This document shows positions 1 to 11,711 of a stretch of DNA of 45,888 nucleotides, one piece after another. Origin of the DNA: Mycobacterium sp. 1465703.0 (GTDB lineage: Bacteria > Actinomycetota > Actinomycetes > Mycobacteriales > Mycobacteriaceae); the NCBI RefSeq assembly GCF_001672975.1, contig NZ_LZKU01000149.1, positions 1-45,888 on the forward strand, read 5' to 3'. Both the position numbers and the translations under genes were made by a program. Below the pieces are notes generated by a model. That model saw only the letters and a list, made by a program, of their open reading frames with translations, was not told the DNA's origin and made no database searches. Position 1 is the first letter of the stretch. The number at the start of each line of letters is the position of its first letter.

Positions 1-3000
1 ACCGTCGGCTGTCCTCGGTGGACCTGCTGGACACCGCCGAGCACACCCGACTGGCGAAGTGGGGCAACGAGGCGGTGACGGCCGTCAACAGCCGCTGCAG
101 TCGCTCGATCATCGCCTCGACGGTGTCGGCGTTGAAGACGTCGGTGCGGTATTCCGCGGTCACGGCGATGCCCGCGCGCTGACCGGACGCGGTGAACCGT
201 TCGGCCAGTGAGAACGTCAAGTCCATCCGAGCGGTGTTGGTGTGCAACGGCATCGGGGTGACTTGCAGATCGCCCAGGGACAGCCCGGCCGCCGGGGTGC
301 TGACCTCGCCGGGGAAGTTCTCCCAGCCCAACAACACCTGAATCAGCGGATGGTGCGTCAGGCTTCGGGTGGGGTTGAGCCGCTCAACCAGGAGTTCGAA
401 GGGCACATCCTGGTGCTCGAATGCGGCCAGGCTGCGCCGGCGCACCTGGGCCAGTAACTCGGCGAAGGTCGGATCCCCGCCCAGCGCTTTCAGGTCGACG
501 CGCAACACCAGGGTGTTGACGAAGAACCCGATCAGCTCGTCGAGTGCGGGCTCGGGGCGTCCGGCGATCGGGAAGCCCACGGCCACATCGTCGCTGGCGC
601 TGATCTTGGACAGCAGGGCGGCGAATGCGGCCTGAATCACCATGAAGCTGGTCGCGTTGTGCTCGCGCGCTACCCGCCGGAGTTGTTGCTGAAGCTCCGC
701 CGGCCATTCCATCGCCAGCCGGGCGCCGCGGTGGTCGGCCACCTGCGGGTAAGGCCGATCGGTGGGCAGTTGCAGCCGTTCGGGCAGCCCGGCCAGGGTG
801 TCGGCCCAGAAGTCCAACTGGGCGGCGATGCGGCTGTCGCTGTCGTCCACGTCGCCGAGATGTGCACGCTGCCAGAGTGTGTAGTCGACGTATTGCACCG
901 CCAGCGGCTCCCACTCCGGGGCTTGGCCCGCGCAGCGGCTGGCGTAGGCGATCCCGAGGTCGCGGGCGAACGGCGTAATGGACCAGCCGTCGGCGGCGAT
1001 GTGGTGCACCGCGACCACCAGCATGTGTTCGTCGTCGCCGACGGTGAAAAGCTCGGTGTGCAACGGGCTTTCATTCGCCAAGTCGAAGGTGTAGCGGGCC
1101 GCGGCTTCCATGCCTTCCCGTAACCAGTCCTCCGGCCAGTCGCGGGCGTCGATGACGTCGCAGGCGAAGCCGATCTGCTCGGCGGGAATCACCACCTGCT
1201 GTGGAATTCCATCGGCCGACGCGAACACCGTGCGCAGGCTCTCGTGGCGGCCAACAACATCGGCCAGCGCGGCGGCCAGCGCGTCGGCGTCGAGGTGCCC
1301 ACGCAGCCGCAACGCCACCGTGATGTTGTACATCGGTGAGGGGCCCTGGAACTGGTCGATGAACCACAGCCGGGTCTGTGCGAACGACAGCGGAATCACC
1401 GCCGGGCGCTCGCCCGCCACCAACGGCTCCGGCCGATCGGCGCCGTTACCGGTAAGCAGCGCCAACTCAGCAACCGTGGGCGCCTCGAAGACGGACCGCA
1501 CCCCGAGGTCGGCGTTCAGGCTGGTGTTGACCGCGGAGATCAGGCGCATCGCCGACAGCGAATCTCCACCGAGGTCGAAGAAGGAGTCGTCGACACCAAC
1601 CCGTTCCAGCCCGAGGACCTGCGCGTAGATGCCGACCAGGATCTCCTCGACGGCGGTGGCCGGCGCGCGGTAACGGTCGGCGTCCTGGTAGTCCGGTGCC
1701 GGCAGCGCCTTGCGGTCGAGTTTGCCCGAAGTGGTCATCGGGAATTCTTCAAGCGCCACAATGTGACTCGGCACCATGTACTCGGGCAGCCAAGCGCTCA
1801 GCCGCTCGCGCACCTCGCCGATCTTGGTGTTGGTGCGGGGGTCGTTGGCATGGCTGGTGCGTCGCTGAGCGCCGGCGGGTGGCAGGTAGAGGTCGGTCAG
1901 CGCGGGAACACCTTGACTGTCGGAGGTGATGAAAACCGCACTGAGGGTGCCGAGTTGGGCGCCCCAGGTCACCGCGACGTGGTATCCGGCCGCCTCCCCG
2001 AGACGGTGCAGTTCTTCGGCGATGACGTCATCGGGACCGGCGCCGACTTCGGCTTGCGCTTCGGCCAGCGCGTCGGCCAGGGGAAGTCCTGCGGCGAGCG
2101 CGTTTTCGACAGCGACGTCGTTGATCAGCCCGGTGCGCGGGATATCGATGACGCGCACGGCGGCGGGACGTTGCGATGTCAGCGCGTCACGCAGCCCGCC
2201 CAGGCCCTCGCACCGGGCCCACTCCCAGGTCGGTTCGGCCGCCACCGATCGGACCGGTGCCGGTGTCTTGTACAGCACCACGTCGTAGCGGTGCTGGTTG
2301 AGTTCGTTGTCGGCCATTCCGCGTTTGATCCGGATGTCGAGTCCTACCGCGGACTGACGCGCGTCCGCCCAGGTGGTGAAAAACTCTGGCGCCAAAAGCA
2401 ATTCGGTTTCACCGAGCATGGCGTGACGAACCCGGTGGCGCAGCTCGGCCGCGTTGGCAGCGCCGCCGCGGGCCAGCGCGATTGCGGTCTGGAAGGCCCC
2501 CTGCAGCGTGTGGTTACGGACGTCACCGACGAACACCGCACCGCCGGGGGCCAGCAGGTCCATGGCTTTGTCGATGACCTCGGCCAGGTATCCCGCGTTG
2601 GGGAAGTACTGGACGACCGAGTTGAGAACGATGGTGTCGAAGTGGCCCTGCGGCAGCCCGTCGGTGACGTGGGCGGGTTGGGTCAGCAACTGCACCCGGT
2701 CACGCCACGGGAGCTGCAACTCCTCCATCGCGCGGGCCAGGTTGTTGATCGCGACCGGCGAGAAATCGGTGGCGACATATTGCTCGCATTGCGGGGCGAT
2801 CTGCGACAGCAGCAATCCCGAGCCCGCACCGATCTCCAGGACTCGTCGCGGCTGCAGCGACATGATCCGATCGACCGTCGCGGAACGCCACTCGATCATC
2901 TCGTCGAGCGGAATCGCATCGCCGGTGTAGCTGCTGTTCCAGCCGCGGAAGTCCTCGCCGAAGCCGGCTGCGAGGTCGGCGCCGTACAGGTCGTCGTAGA

Positions 3001-6000
3001 GGTGTTGCCACTCTTCGACGTCTTCGGTGTCGTGTTCGGTGGTGGCGGCCTGGTCGAGCGTCACATAGGCGACCAGGTGCGAGCCGGTGGCGCTGTCTTG
3101 CACGGTGACGGCGGCCTGGGTGACCTGGGGACAAGCCAGCAGCGTGTTCTCGATTTCACCCAGTTCGATGCGCTGTCCGCGCAGTTTGATCTGGCTGTCG
3201 GCGCGGCCCAGGTAGTCCAGGGTTCTGTCGGGCATCCAGCGCACCAGGTCACCGGTGCGGTACATGCGTGTGCCAGGCTCCCCGGGCCCGGCAAAGGGAT
3301 TGGCGACGAACCGTTCTGCGGTCAGGTCCACTCGTCCCACATAGCCGTGGCCCACTGCCGGCCCACTCAGGTACAGTTCGCCCACCACGCCGACCGGAAC
3401 CGGGTTCAGCCAGCCGTCGAGCACACGCGCGCGCACGCCGGGAATGGGAGCACCGATGCGAACCGGCTGCCCCGCGGTCAGCCTGGCGCAGGTGACCCAG
3501 ATGGTGGTCTCACTCGGGCCGTAGCCGTTGAACATCTGCCGGCCCGGTGCCCAGGCGTCCACCAACTCCGGTAGGCAGGCCTCGCCCACGGCCACCAGCG
3601 TGTTCAGCCGATCGAGGCGGGTCCGATCCAGCGTCGACACCACGGTGGGGGTCAAGATAGCAGCGGTGACGCGCTGGTTCTGCAATAGCGCGGTCAACGC
3701 GTCACCGGCATAGACCTGTGGCGGCGCCACCACCAGTGCCGCACCAGATCCCGCGGCCAGCAACAGTTCTCCGACCGACGCGTCGAAAGTGGGTGAGGCG
3801 ACCATCAACACGCGCGCGTCAGCGTCCAGACCGAACAGCTCGCGTTGCGCCGCGGCCCAGCCCAGCAGACCGGTGTGGCTCACCGCCACGCCTTTGGGGA
3901 CACCGGTCGAGCCCGACGTGAAGATCAGATACGAGGTGTCCTCGGCGCGCAGCGGCGAGAATCGGTCGGCGTCGGTGATCTCCTCCGCAGAGTGTCCGGA
4001 CAGATCGAGACCGTCGATGCGCACGATCGGGCGTGTCCTGGCGCCGGCGACTTCATCGGTGCCACACGTCAATACGCACACCGCGTCCACGGCGTCGAGC
4101 ACCGAGGCGACCCGCTCGACCGGATGGTCCAGATCCACCGGCGCATAGATGCCGCCGGCCTTGGCCACCGCCCACCAGGCGACCACCAACTCGGCGCACC
4201 GGTCGATGACCACGCCGACAGCACGCTCCGGACCGACGCCGACGTCGATTAACTTGCGCGCCAAGCGCGTTGACCACTCGTCGAGTTCGCGATACGACAA
4301 TTCACGTGTGCCGTCGACCACCGCCGGCGCATCGGCGTCCGCGCCCACGGCCGCGGCCAGCAATTGGGGCGCCACGCCGACCGGTGCCGTCACACCCGCA
4401 CCGGACAGCTGCGACAACACCAGCTCACGGTCGTCCGGAGCCAGCAGGTCGATCGACGACAGCCGCCGGGTGGGATCGTTCGTCATCGCCACCAGCACCC
4501 GCTGCAAGCGCTCGACGAGTGATCCGATGCCGGCGGCGTCGAACACGTCGGTGTCGTATTCGATGTGCAGGCCGATTTCGCGGCCCGGCAGGGCTTCCAC
4601 CGTCAGTGGGTAGTGGTTGTACTCGCGGTTGGCGAATTCGGCGATGGCCAACCCGTCGGCGCCCAGCGTCATGCCGCTGTCGATCGGGTAGTTCTCGTAC
4701 ACGAACAGCGTGTCGAAGAGTTGGTCATGGCCGGTGACCCGGTGAATCTCGTTGAGCGCCAAGTGCTGATGCTCGAGAGCGTCGTTATGGCTGCTCTGAA
4801 GTTGTGCCAGCAACTCCGCAGTGGTGGTGGTCGGCGCGATGTCGGCGCGCACCGGAACCGTGTTGATCAGCAGTCCCACCATCTGTTCGGCGTCGTCGAC
4901 CTCCAGTTGGCCTACCCGGGACCGCGGGGTTCCGAAGACGACATCGTGTTGACCGGTGAGCGAAGTCAGCACCATCGCCCAGGCGGCCTGCAGCACGGTG
5001 CTCAACGTGGTGTGGCAGGAGCGGGCCAGCTCGGTGAGGGCCTGGGTGGTTTGCTCAGGCACGCAAGCCTTTTCGAAGCCACGTCCGCCCTGCCCCAACC
5101 GGCCCTCCGGCGCGACCAGGGTGGGAGTGTCAAAGCCGTACAGCAGCTCACCCCACGCCTGGCGGGCGGCATCGAGATCGCGAGCGGCCAGCCAGGTGAG
5201 GAAGGCGCGGTAGGAGCCGGCGGTGGGCAGCCGCTCACCGTAGTAGGTGGTGAAGATTTCTCGCAGCAAAATCGGCAGCGACCAGCCGTCGAGCAAGATG
5301 TGGTGATTGGTCAGCACGAACCGGTGCCGACCGTCCGCGGTGCGCACCAATGCTGCGCGGAACGCCGCCTGGCCGGTGAGGTCGCAGACTGCGGCGCGTT
5401 CGGAAGCACACAGCTGTTCGATCACCTCGACTGCGGTGTCGCCGGTGCCGGCGAGCTCGAGGTAGCGCCATTCGACGACGGGGTCCGCCGGGATGATCTG
5501 CACCGGCTCGTCGAACTGTTCGCAGAACACGGCCGCCAGGTGGGGATGCCGGTTGACCACCGTGTGCACCGCATCGCGAAGCCGGTCGGGATCCAGCGGT
5601 CCGGTCAGGGTGAAATCCAGTTGCACCGCGTACATGTCGTCGCTGCCCTGCGCGGTGCTGGAGTGGAAAAGCAGGCCCTGCTGCAAGGGGGTCAGCGGCA
5701 AGATGTCGGCGATGCGGTGCTGCTGTTGCAGCTCGTCGATCTGCTGCTGGCTCAGCCGGGCCGGCGCGATGTCCGATGGGGTCAGTCCTCCCCCACCGGC
5801 ACGCACGTGCGCACAGACGCCGGCCAGGGCCTCGAACCAGAGCCGGCTCAGCCGGGTGATCTGGCTGGCATCGAGAACCGAAGGCGCCCAAGTCCATTCG
5901 GCATGCAGGTGCGGACCGGTGCCGGTGTCGATGGTGCCGGCATTGAGCTCGACGGTATGAGTGAGCGGCATGGGCACCGCCGCGGCGGCGCCGATCACCG

Positions 6001-9000
6001 ACAGGCCGTCCTCGCTGATGCGCCAGCCTTCACCTGCCGAATCCGGCGCTGCCCCTTGGCGTCCCAGGTAGTTGAAGGCAATCGACGGGTCGGCACCGTT
6101 GAGGTCGACGTCGGTATTGAGATAGCGCAGCAGACCGTAGGTCAGCGGATCGGGCAATGCCCGGAGCTGCTCCTTGGCTCGTTTGATCACCGGTCCCAGT
6201 GCGGCGTCGCCGGCGGCCACCTGCGACCAGCGCAGTCCGGTGACGCCCAATGAAACCGGATACTTGGTGGTGAACCAGCCGACGGTACGGGACAGGTCGA
6301 TGTCGGCGGCGAGTTCCTCGTGGCGCCCGTGAGCCTCGACATCGATGCCGATCAAATCGTGGCCGTCGCCCAGGAATTCCGCCCAGGCCAGGCCGAACGC
6401 GATCAGCAAGATGTCCTGGATGCCGGCATGGAACGCCGTCGGAACATCGCCGAGCAGCATCCCGGTGGTCTCGGCATCCAGCTCTACCGACAAGCGCCCG
6501 GCGGAGGCGTAGCTATCCACTTCGGGGTCGGCGGCGGGCAGCGCGGCGGGAGTCGCCGTCACCCGCTTCCAGGTGTTCAACCGGCTGACCACGTCGGGGC
6601 GGTGCGCATACTCGGCGAGCAATGTCGACCACCGGGCGAACGACGTCCCTGCGGGCGGCAACTCCACAGGCTGCCCCGCCCTATGCAGCGCCCAGGCAAA
6701 GTTCAGGTCTTCCAACAGGATCCACCAGGACACCGCGTCGACGGCCAGGTGGTGAATGATGACGGTCAACTGGCCGGTGGACTCGACCCACAGCGCGCTC
6801 AGCATCGTCCCGGCCGCGGGGTTCAACCGCGACCGCGCGGCCAGCAGTACCTCGTCGGACAACTCGTCTACCGACCGCAGGCAGTCCTCGGCCCGCACCG
6901 ACCCGGGCTCGGGTACCCGCAGAGACCAGCTGCCGGCTCCGTCGTCGTCGACCCGCAGCCGCAGCATGGCGTGCCGATCCACCAAGGCCTGCAACACGAT
7001 TGCGACGTCGGTCTCGGTCACCCCGGCGGGGGCCTGGACCATCACCGCCTGGTTGAACTGATCGATCGCGCCGCCGGTGCTTTCGATGCCGTGCAGCCAC
7101 CGCATGATCGGGGTGGCTAGCACCGGGCCGACCCCCTCGTCGACCACGTCGGCCGCCCCATCGCTGACACCGGCCACCCGGGCCAGCCGGGCTACCGTCT
7201 GTTCGACGAAAACGTCTCGGGGCCGGCACGTCAGGCCGGCGGCACGCGCCCGCGCCACCACTTGCAGCGACAGGATGCTGTCGCCGCCCAGCTCGAAGAA
7301 CGAGTCGTCGACGCTCACCCGCTCCACCCCGAGCACCTCGGTGTAGATGCCGGCCAGGATCTCCTCGACCGCGTTGCCCGGAGCGCGGTACTCGGCCGCG
7401 TTGTATTCGGGCGCCGGCAGAGCGCGGGTGTCGAGCTTGCCATTGACCGTCAGGGGCATGGCTTCCAGGACCACCACCGCCGCCGGCACCATGTGCGTCG
7501 GCAGCCGGTCGGCCAATGCGGCGCGCGCCTCGCTGGGTTCCTCCGTTCCGGTGATGTAACCAATCAGGCGCCTGTCGCCGGGTCGGTCTTCGCGGACGAT
7601 CACGACGGCTTGATCGACACCGTCGAGTGTGGCCAGCGCGGACTGGATTTCGCCTAGCTCGATGCGGTAGCCGCGAATCTTGACCTGCTCGTCGGCGCGG
7701 CCCAGATACTGCAGTTGCCCGTCGGCGCGCCACGACGCGAGGTCGCCGGTGCGATACATGCGTGCGCCGGGTTCACCGAAAGGGCACGCCACGAACCGAG
7801 ACGCCGTCAGTCCGGATCGGTCGACATAGCCGTCGGCCACTCCGGCACCGGCTACATACAACTCGCCGACCACTCCTGGCGGCAGCGGTCGCATCCAGCC
7901 ATCGAGCACGAACAGGGCCGCACCGCCCACCGGGGAACCGATCGGCGGTACGCCCGATGCCGCTGTCAAGGGCGCGCTGATCGCCACACACATGGTGGTC
8001 TCGGTCGGGCCGTAGGCGTTGACCATCACCCGTCCGGGCGCCCACCGATCCACCACCTCCGCCGGACAGGCCTCACCGACCACTGCCAGCGACACCGACT
8101 CCAGCCCCTCGGGCGACAGCATCGCCACCGCCGACGGGGTCTGGGTCAAGACGCTGACTTCCTCGGCGACCAGGACGTCGTGCAGCTCTTCGGGTGACCG
8201 GGCGACGTCTTCGGACACCACCACCACGCGCCCACCGCGCAGTAGTGCGCCGAAGATCTCCCACACCGAGACGTCGAATGCATAGGAGTGGCACTGAGAC
8301 CACACTCCGCCGGCCGGCAGACCCGCGTCCAGCGACGCCATCAACTGCGTCACGTTGCGATGGTTGACCGCAACGCCTTTGGGGACTCCGGTGGTGCCCG
8401 AGGTGTAGATCAGGTAGGCGATGTTGGCCGGATCCGGCATTGGCAGTGCCGTATTGGGTTGTTCCTCGATGCGAGGATCGGCGACATCGATGACGGTGAC
8501 GCCGCGACCGTCGAACCGCTCAGCCAGGTCGGCGGTTGTCACCGCGGCGACCGGCCTGGCATCGGCAAGCATGAACGCGGTTCTGGTAGCCGGCGACGTG
8601 GGATCGATGGGCAGATACGCCGCCCCGGTTTTGAGCACCGCCAGGATCGACGTGACCGCCTCGGCCGATCGCGAAAAGAGCAGCGCCACAGTCTGTCCCG
8701 GAGCTGCGCCGTGCGCCACCAGGCAACGCGCCAAGCGGTTCGACGCCTCATCCAATTCCCGGTACGTCACCGAGACACCCTCGGACACCAGCGCCACGGC
8801 CTCGGGCGCCCGGGCGACCTGCGTGGCGAACAACTCCGGCACCGACGCGTGCGCGCTCGCCGTCGTTGTCAAAACCGCCCTGTTACCAACCTCTTCCAAG
8901 CGGGCATGCTCATCGGCATGCAGCACATCCAGCGACGACAACCGCCGACTCGGATCGGCGGCCATTGTCGCCAAGATCCGCTGCAGCCGCTCGGTCAGGT

Positions 9001-10225
9001 CGGACACCTCGAAGTTCGAGAAGGGTTGTCCGGTACCAACCGTGCTCAGAAATTGCTGATCGCCGAACCCGAGGAAGAACAACCCGAAGTGGCCCACCGG
9101 GCCAAAACTGGTGTACTTCGCGGTCGCCGGCACGTCACCGAGGCTGAGCGTGAGGCGGGCCGGGACAAAGTTGACCACCACCCGATTGGGCGCCTGCCGC
9201 GGACCGTTGAAGTCGCCTTCGCCGTCCAGCGTTCGTGTGGGGAATTGCTGATGCCGCAATGCTTCTCGAGATCGTTTGTCGACATGTTGGCAGAAGTCGG
9301 CGAATGTCGTGTCCGGCGCGGCGTTCAACACCAGCGGCACCACCCCGGCGAGCATGCCGGGATGCGTCTTCGACTTCGGATCCACTCGACGGCTGACCGG
9401 GAAGTCGAGGACCACTTCGTCTGATCCGTCAGCGGACCAGCCGCGCACCAAAAGTGCGCAGGCGGCTGTGAGCACCGATGATCGCCGGATGCCCAGCGCT
9501 TTGGACAACTCTTTGACCTTGCCGACTACCGACTTGTCCAGCTGCACTGGCGGAGAAGGCGAATACGGGTCGCGCCCGTCGTCAGCGGCGGTCGACGGGT
9601 AATCCGCGCCGTCACCTTGCGGGCGATGCGCGGTCCAATACTCTTGATCCTCAATAAATTTCGCTGATGCCTCATATTCCAATTCACCGCTGACGAGATC
9701 GTGCAGCGTGCCGAAGAAGGCGGGCGGGATCGGCTTCCCGGCGGCCAGGGCGGAGTAGACTGCGGCGATGCGCCGCCCGATAAGCGCGATGCCCATCCCG
9801 TCAATGGCGATGTGGTGGCAGGTGGTGAACCAGTAGTACTCGTCGGGAGCCATCCGGAATAACGCGAACTTGATCATCGGCCCGGTGAGCGGCATCGGCG
9901 TTCGCTGGATCGACGATGCCGTTTCGCGAACTTCCCGCTCGGGATCGCGCGAGTCGGTCAGGTCGTAGAACACCAGATCGACATCGTCGTATTCGACGGC
10001 TTTCTGAAAGACCTGCCCGTCCACCTCGAAGAACGAAGCCCGCAGGCTCTCAGCCTCATTGACCACATGTCGGATAGCCTGATGCAGCAAACCGGCATCG
10101 ATGGCGCCCTGGATGTGCACGAGCACACCCAGCTGCCACGCCACGTCGAAGTAGCCCGTTTGCTGGGCCAGCCAGATATCCAGCTGGCCGCGCGTCACCG
10201 GCAGTGCGCGGTCACTGCGCTTCAC
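1..10225 (-). CDS. Non-ribosomal peptide synthetase, partial (starter C-A-T-E / C-A-MT-T / C ...), lipopeptide type
   Basis: One frame is open from a GTG at 10225 (GGGGGG upstream) to the window edge, about 3,380 recognisable residues. Domains in order: starter C with HHIAIDG (H137); A1 with [10 protein letters not shown] (608-617); carrier LGGDS (S983); epimerization domain with [10 protein letters not shown] (H1158) and GWFTTKYP; C2 starting [15 protein letters not shown] with HHILLDG (H1641), a D-donor type; A2 with [10 protein letters not shown] (from 2103); an N-methyltransferase inserted after the A8 motif with SAM motif VLEIGAGSG (2462-2470), followed by GKLDRKALP; carrier LGGDS (S2889); C3 with HHIAADG (H3074). 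Specificity residues read by hand are DVWTAVAMCK for A1, partly like the Phe code of GrsA, and DAGIVVGIWK for A2, not recognised. The order matches acyl-D-Phe-N-Me-L-Val-..., the start of the M. avium subsp. paratuberculosis lipopentapeptide; identity of the residues is inference. The reading is broken at about 77-86, where the sequence switches strand. No FAAL/acyl-CoA ligase is in the window. Confidence 0.96.
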   Translation of the reverse strand, partial: MKRSDRALPVTRGQLDIWLAQQTGYFDVAWQLGVLVHIQGAIDAGLLHQAIRHVVNEAESLRASFFEVDGQVFQKAVEYDDVDLVFYDLTDSRDPEREVRETASSIQRTPMPLTGPMIKFALFRMAPDEYYWFTTCHHIAIDGMGIALIGRRIAAVYSALAAGKPIPPAFFGTLHDLVSGELEYEASAKFIEDQEYWTAHRPQGDGADYPSTAADDGRDPYSPSPPVQLDKSVVGKVKELSKALGIRRSSVLTAACALLVRGWSADGSDEVVLDFPVSRRVDPKSKTHPGMLAGVVPLVLNAAPDTTFADFCQHVDKRSREALRHQQFPTRTLDGEGDFNGPRQAPNRVVVNFVPARLTLSLGDVPATAKYTSFGPVGHFGLFFLGFGDQQFLSTVGTGQPFSNFEVSDLTERLQRILATMAADPSRRLSSLDVLHADEHARLEEVGNRAVLTTTASAHASVPELFATQVARAPEAVALVSEGVSVTYRELDEASNRLARCLVAHGAAPGQTVALLFSRSAEAVTSILAVLKTGAAYLPIDPTSPATRTAFMLADARPVAAVTTADLAERFDGRGVTVIDVADPRIEEQPNTALPMPDPANIAYLIYTSGTTGVPKGVAVNHRNVTQLMASLDAGLPAGGVWSQCHSYAFDVSVWEIFGALLRGGRVVVVSEDVARSPEELHDVLVAEEVSVLTQTPSAVAMLSPEGLESVSLAVVGEACPAEVVDRWAPGRVMVNAYGPTETTMCVAISAPLTAASGVPPIGSPVGGAALFVLDGWMRPLPPGVVGELYVAGAGVADGYVDRSGLTASRFVACPFGEPGARMYRTGDLASWRADGQLQYLGRADEQVKIRGYRIELGEIQSALATLDGVDQAVVIVREDRPGDRRLIGYITGTEEPSEARAALADRLPTHMVPAAVVVLEAMPLTVNGKLDTRALPAPEYNAAEYRAPGNAVEEILAGIYTEVLGVERVSVDDSFFELGGDSILSLQVVARARAAGLTCRPRDVFVEQTVARLARVAGVSDGAADVVDEGVGPVLATPIMRWLHGIESTGGAIDQFNQAVMVQAPAGVTETDVAIVLQALVDRHAMLRLRVDDDGAGSWSLRVPEPGSVRAEDCLRSVDELSDEVLLAARSRLNPAAGTMLSALWVESTGQLTVIIHHLAVDAVSWWILLEDLNFAWALHRAGQPVELPPAGTSFARWSTLLAEYAHRPDVVSRLNTWKRVTATPAALPAADPEVDSYASAGRLSVELDAETTGMLLGDVPTAFHAGIQDILLIAFGLAWAEFLGDGHDLIGIDVEAHGRHEELAADIDLSRTVGWFTTKYPVSLGVTGLRWSQVAAGDAALGPVIKRAKEQLRALPDPLTYGLLRYLNTDVDLNGADPSIAFNYLGRQGAAPDSAGEGWRISEDGLSVIGAAAAVPMPLTHTVELNAGTIDTGTGPHLHAEWTWAPSVLDASQITRLSRLWFEALAGVCAHVRAGGGGLTPSDIAPARLSQQQIDELQQQHRIADILPLTPLQQGLLFHSSTAQGSDDMYAVQLDFTLTGPLDPDRLRDAVHTVVNRHPHLAAVFCEQFDEPVQIIPADPVVEWRYLELAGTGDTAVEVIEQLCASERAAVCDLTGQAAFRAALVRTADGRHRFVLTNHHILLDGWSLPILLREIFTTYYGERLPTAGSYRAFLTWLAARDLDAARQAWGELLYGFDTPTLVAPEGRLGQGGRGFEKACVPEQTTQALTELARSCHTTLSTVLQAAWAMVLTSLTGQHDVVFGTPRSRVGQLEVDDAEQMVGLLINTVPVRADIAPTTTTAELLAQLQSSHNDALEHQHLALNEIHRVTGHDQLFDTLFVYENYPIDSGMTLGADGLAIAEFANREYNHYPLTVEALPGREIGLHIEYDTDVFDAAGIGSLVERLQRVLVAMTNDPTRRLSSIDLLAPDDRELVLSQLSGAGVTAPVGVAPQLLAAAVGADADAPAVVDGTRELSYRELDEWSTRLARKLIDVGVGPERAVGVVIDRCAELVVAWWAVAKAGGIYAPVDLDHPVERVASVLDAVDAVCVLTCGTDEVAGARTRPIVRIDGLDLSGHSAEEITDADRFSPLRAEDTSYLIFTSGSTGVPKGVAVSHTGLLGWAAAQRELFGLDADARVLMVASPTFDASVGELLLAAGSGAALVVAPPQVYAGDALTALLQNQRVTAAILTPTVVSTLDRTRLDRLNTLVAVGEACLPELVDAWAPGRQMFNGYGPSETTIWVTCARLTAGQPVRIGAPIPGVRARVLDGWLNPVPVGVVGELYLSGPAVGHGYVGRVDLTAERFVANPFAGPGEPGTRMYRTGDLVRWMPDRTLDYLGRADSQIKLRGQRIELGEIENTLLACPQVTQAAVTVQDSATGSHLVAYVTLDQAATTEHDTEDVEEWQHLYDDLYGADLAAGFGEDFRGWNSSYTGDAIPLDEMIEWRSATVDRIMSLQPRRVLEIGAGSGLLLSQIAPQCEQYVATDFSPVAINNLARAMEELQLPWRDRVQLLTQPAHVTDGLPQGHFDTIVLNSVVQYFPNAGYLAEVIDKAMDLLAPGGAVFVGDVRNHTLQGAFQTAIALARGGAANAAELRHRVRHAMLGETELLLAPEFFTTWADARQSAVGLDIRIKRGMADNELNQHRYDVVLYKTPAPVRSVAAEPTWEWARCEGLGGLRDALTSQRPAAVRVIDIPRTGLINDVAVENALAAGLPLADALAEAQAEVGAGPDDVIAEELHRLGEAAGYHVAVTWGAQLGTLSAVFITSDSQGVPALTDLYLPPAGAQRRTSHANDPRTNTKIGEVRERLSAWLPEYMVPSHIVALEEFPMTTSGKLDRKALPAPDYQDADRYRAPATAVEEILVGIYAQVLGLERVGVDDSFFDLGGDSLSAMRLISAVNTSLNADLGVRSVFEAPTVAELALLTGNGADRPEPLVAGERPAVIPLSFAQTRLWFIDQFQGPSPMYNITVALRLRGHLDADALAAALADVVGRHESLRTVFASADGIPQQVVIPAEQIGFACDVIDARDWPEDWLREGMEAAARYTFDLANESPLHTELFTVGDDEHMLVVAVHHIAADGWSITPFARDLGIAYASRCAGQAPEWEPLAVQYVDYTLWQRAHLGDVDDSDSRIAAQLDFWADTLAGLPERLQLPTDRPYPQVADHRGARLAMEWPAELQQQLRRVAREHNATSFMVIQAAFAALLSKISASDDVAVGFPIAGRPEPALDELIGFFVNTLVLRVDLKALGGDPTFAELLAQVRRRSLAAFEHQDVPFELLVERLNPTRSLTHHPLIQVLLGWENFPGEVSTPAAGLSLGDLQVTPMPLHTNTARMDLTFSLAERFTASGQRAGIAVTAEYRTDVFNADTVEAMIERLQRLLTAVTASLPHFASRVCSAVSSRSTEDSRR
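3..79 (+). other. Inverted NRPS C-A linker fragment
   Basis: The plus strand reads [14 protein letters not shown] then [11 protein letters not shown] in one frame. This is the linker that normally follows a condensation domain and leads into an adenylation domain, but it runs opposite to the NRPS that fills the next 10 kb. The minus-strand gene stops making sense just after [11 protein letters not shown], exactly where this linker would be expected to begin. The two orientations meet at the 10-bp palindrome GACGGCCGTC (77-86). This is either a true intragenic inversion or an assembly or library chimera at a contig end. Confidence 0.85.
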
Positions 10226-10285
10226 GTTAAGACCCCCCACGAAAAGTTGACCCCGAAGCCCTTCATACCGACATCGGTCGATACA

Positions 10286-10507
10286 TCACAAACCGGCGCT
10301 CAGCGTGTCGCGCAGACTTTTCGCACGTATATCGGGCCAGGCATCTTCGATGTAGTGGAGGCATGCAGCGCGATCGGCTTCCCCAAAAACTACTCTCCAG
10401 CCGTCGGGGACGACAGTAAAGGCTGGCCAAAGACTGTGCTGTTCTTCGTTATTGACTAATACGAAAAAACGGCCATTGTCATCATCGAACGGATTGAGCG
10501 GCAACAC
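10286..10507 (-). CDS. MbtH-like NRPS accessory protein
   Basis: This 73-residue protein has the MbtH signature: NPFDDDNG near the start, then SLWPAFTVVPDGW and YIEDAWPDIR. MbtH-like proteins bind adenylation domains and are often needed for their solubility and activity. The GTG at 10507 is preferred because AAGGGGG lies 5 bases upstream and it gives the usual family length; an in-frame TTG at 10540 would add 11 unlikely residues. The gene ends 60 bases before the NRPS start on the same strand, so the two are probably co-transcribed, as in the glycopeptidolipid loci where mbtH precedes mps1. Confidence 0.93.
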   Translation of the reverse strand: MLPLNPFDDDNGRFFVLVNNEEQHSLWPAFTVVPDGWRVVFGEADRAACLHYIEDAWPDIRAKSLRDTLSAGL

Positions 10508-10789
10508 ATGGACCCCCTTACACCAAGACAAACTTACCAATCACACTGCGCGCAATACGAATGCGCTTGCAGTGCTTGAGGATTGAGCTATCAAGCTCGG
10601 CCGGTATGTCGAACTGCCCACACGCTAAATGTCAGCGCCGGTGAAGTCGATCGAGAAGGCCGGCGCCGTGACGCGCTTGTCGCGACGCCCACCCCCGACC
10701 CGTCGCCGACAGGGAACGTCCACCAGCAAGCGGGCACTACGACTGTCGACGTCGCGATCCACGGACGCGTGGATACCCATCCAATTCTC

Positions 10790-10825
10790 TGCGAAACATG
10801 TGAACTGCTGTGCGAAACATGTGAA
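10790..10825. repeat. 15-bp direct repeat, 21-bp period
   Basis: TGCGAAACATGTGAA occurs at 10790-10804 and again, without mismatch, at 10811-10825. The start-to-start distance is 21 bp, two helical turns, so both copies face the same side of the DNA. Each copy contains the palindrome ACATGT. The pair lies about 285 bases upstream of the MbtH-like start. The spacing suggests a pair of regulator sites, but no regulator is recognised. Confidence 0.55.
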
Positions 10826-11413
10826 TTCCGTTCTCACATAACCGATCCAGGCTGGCGATTCTACTGTTGCACGGGTGTCTTCTGGTTAGCAACGCTAACG
10901 TGTCGCGCCGGTGTTGGGTATATCACTGCGCGCAACCCCGCGCCGCAGCGTTCTTGTCGCGACCCGGTGCGGCGGCAATGACCGTTTGCCATGGCCAGTT
11001 CCACAGCCGCGCCCGCATGATCGCCCAATCTTTGCTTCTGACTTCCGGTTTGGCTCGACACGCTTATTTGCCACGGATAAGTGGGCGGGCGCAGATCCGC
11101 GTCTGCGCCGCTGATCGATATTGGTAAGCGCATTTGCGGTCCCACGCTCGAGCATAGCGTCGATTGCTCAGATGTCGAATTGTCCAGGCGCACCGTGCAA
11201 AATGGTACGGGCGCTTGCTATGCAAGGGCCCATGTCCCGCTCTCTCCCGGCGTCTGCCCGTAGCTGCCGAAAACCGATTTGCGGAGAGTGACACCGCAGT
11301 GCGCGGCCGCTTCAAATTCCGGGCGTAGCGGCCGAACGGTGCGGTCGGCTATCGCTTTTCGGTTTGCCGGGGACTTCCGATCGACACCGAGGCTGCCTGC
11401 CACGCAGGCATGT

Positions 11414-11429
11414 TGTGATTGATCTCACG
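11414..11429. promoter_or_regulatory. CRP-type binding site
   Basis: TGTGATTGATCTCACG matches the CRP dyad TGTGA-N6-TCACA at nine of ten defined positions; only the last base differs. The mycobacterial CRP orthologue (Rv3676) recognises a closely related dyad. The site is about 283 bases upstream of the Gap-like start and about 900 bases upstream of mbtH, so cAMP control of the lipopeptide locus is possible but not proven. Confidence 0.6.
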
Positions 11430-11711
11430 GATGAGTGGAACGGCCGGTGTTAGCCAGCCCGTCGGCATCGAGCCGGTCAGTTACCGCGGGCGACGGGCAA
11501 CCACCATGGGAGGGGGCTGGTTTGCCGGTTCGCGGATCTACTCTTCACCTGCCGCCCGCGGCTCCGATAACTCCGCCGAATAGGTTGGACACGATCAGGA
11601 TTGGGCGCACACAGCTGATTCATAGCCGAATTTGCCGCACGCAGTTCAGGTGCCGACCGCCCGTTGCCGATGGCGTTTAGGCCCGGCCACCCGCGGGTAG
11701 TGGCTCGAATC

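Larger units (their letters stand above)
10508..11711. other. 1.2-kb non-coding region between divergent mbtH-NRPS and Gap-like gene
   Basis: Short open frames occur here on both strands, but none has a convincing ribosome site, family resemblance or mycobacterial codon bias, and base composition is less GC-rich than in the flanking genes. The stretch must contain the promoters of both divergent units. Two specific signals were found, a 15-bp tandem repeat near the mbtH side and a CRP-type dyad nearer the Gap-like gene; both are listed separately. Confidence 0.6.

Noticed and set aside
1763..3574. 603-codon plus-strand open frame
   Set aside because: It is antisense to the NRPS A2 and methyltransferase domains, whose motifs are all clear on the minus strand; GC-rich codons keep the opposite frame open.
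4565..6253. 562-codon plus-strand open frame
   Set aside because: Antisense shadow of the C2 and E domains; no family resemblance.
10583..10981. 132-codon open frame upstream of mbtH
   Set aside because: No ribosome site, Cys-rich random-looking sequence, overlapped by frames on the other strand and by the tandem repeat.
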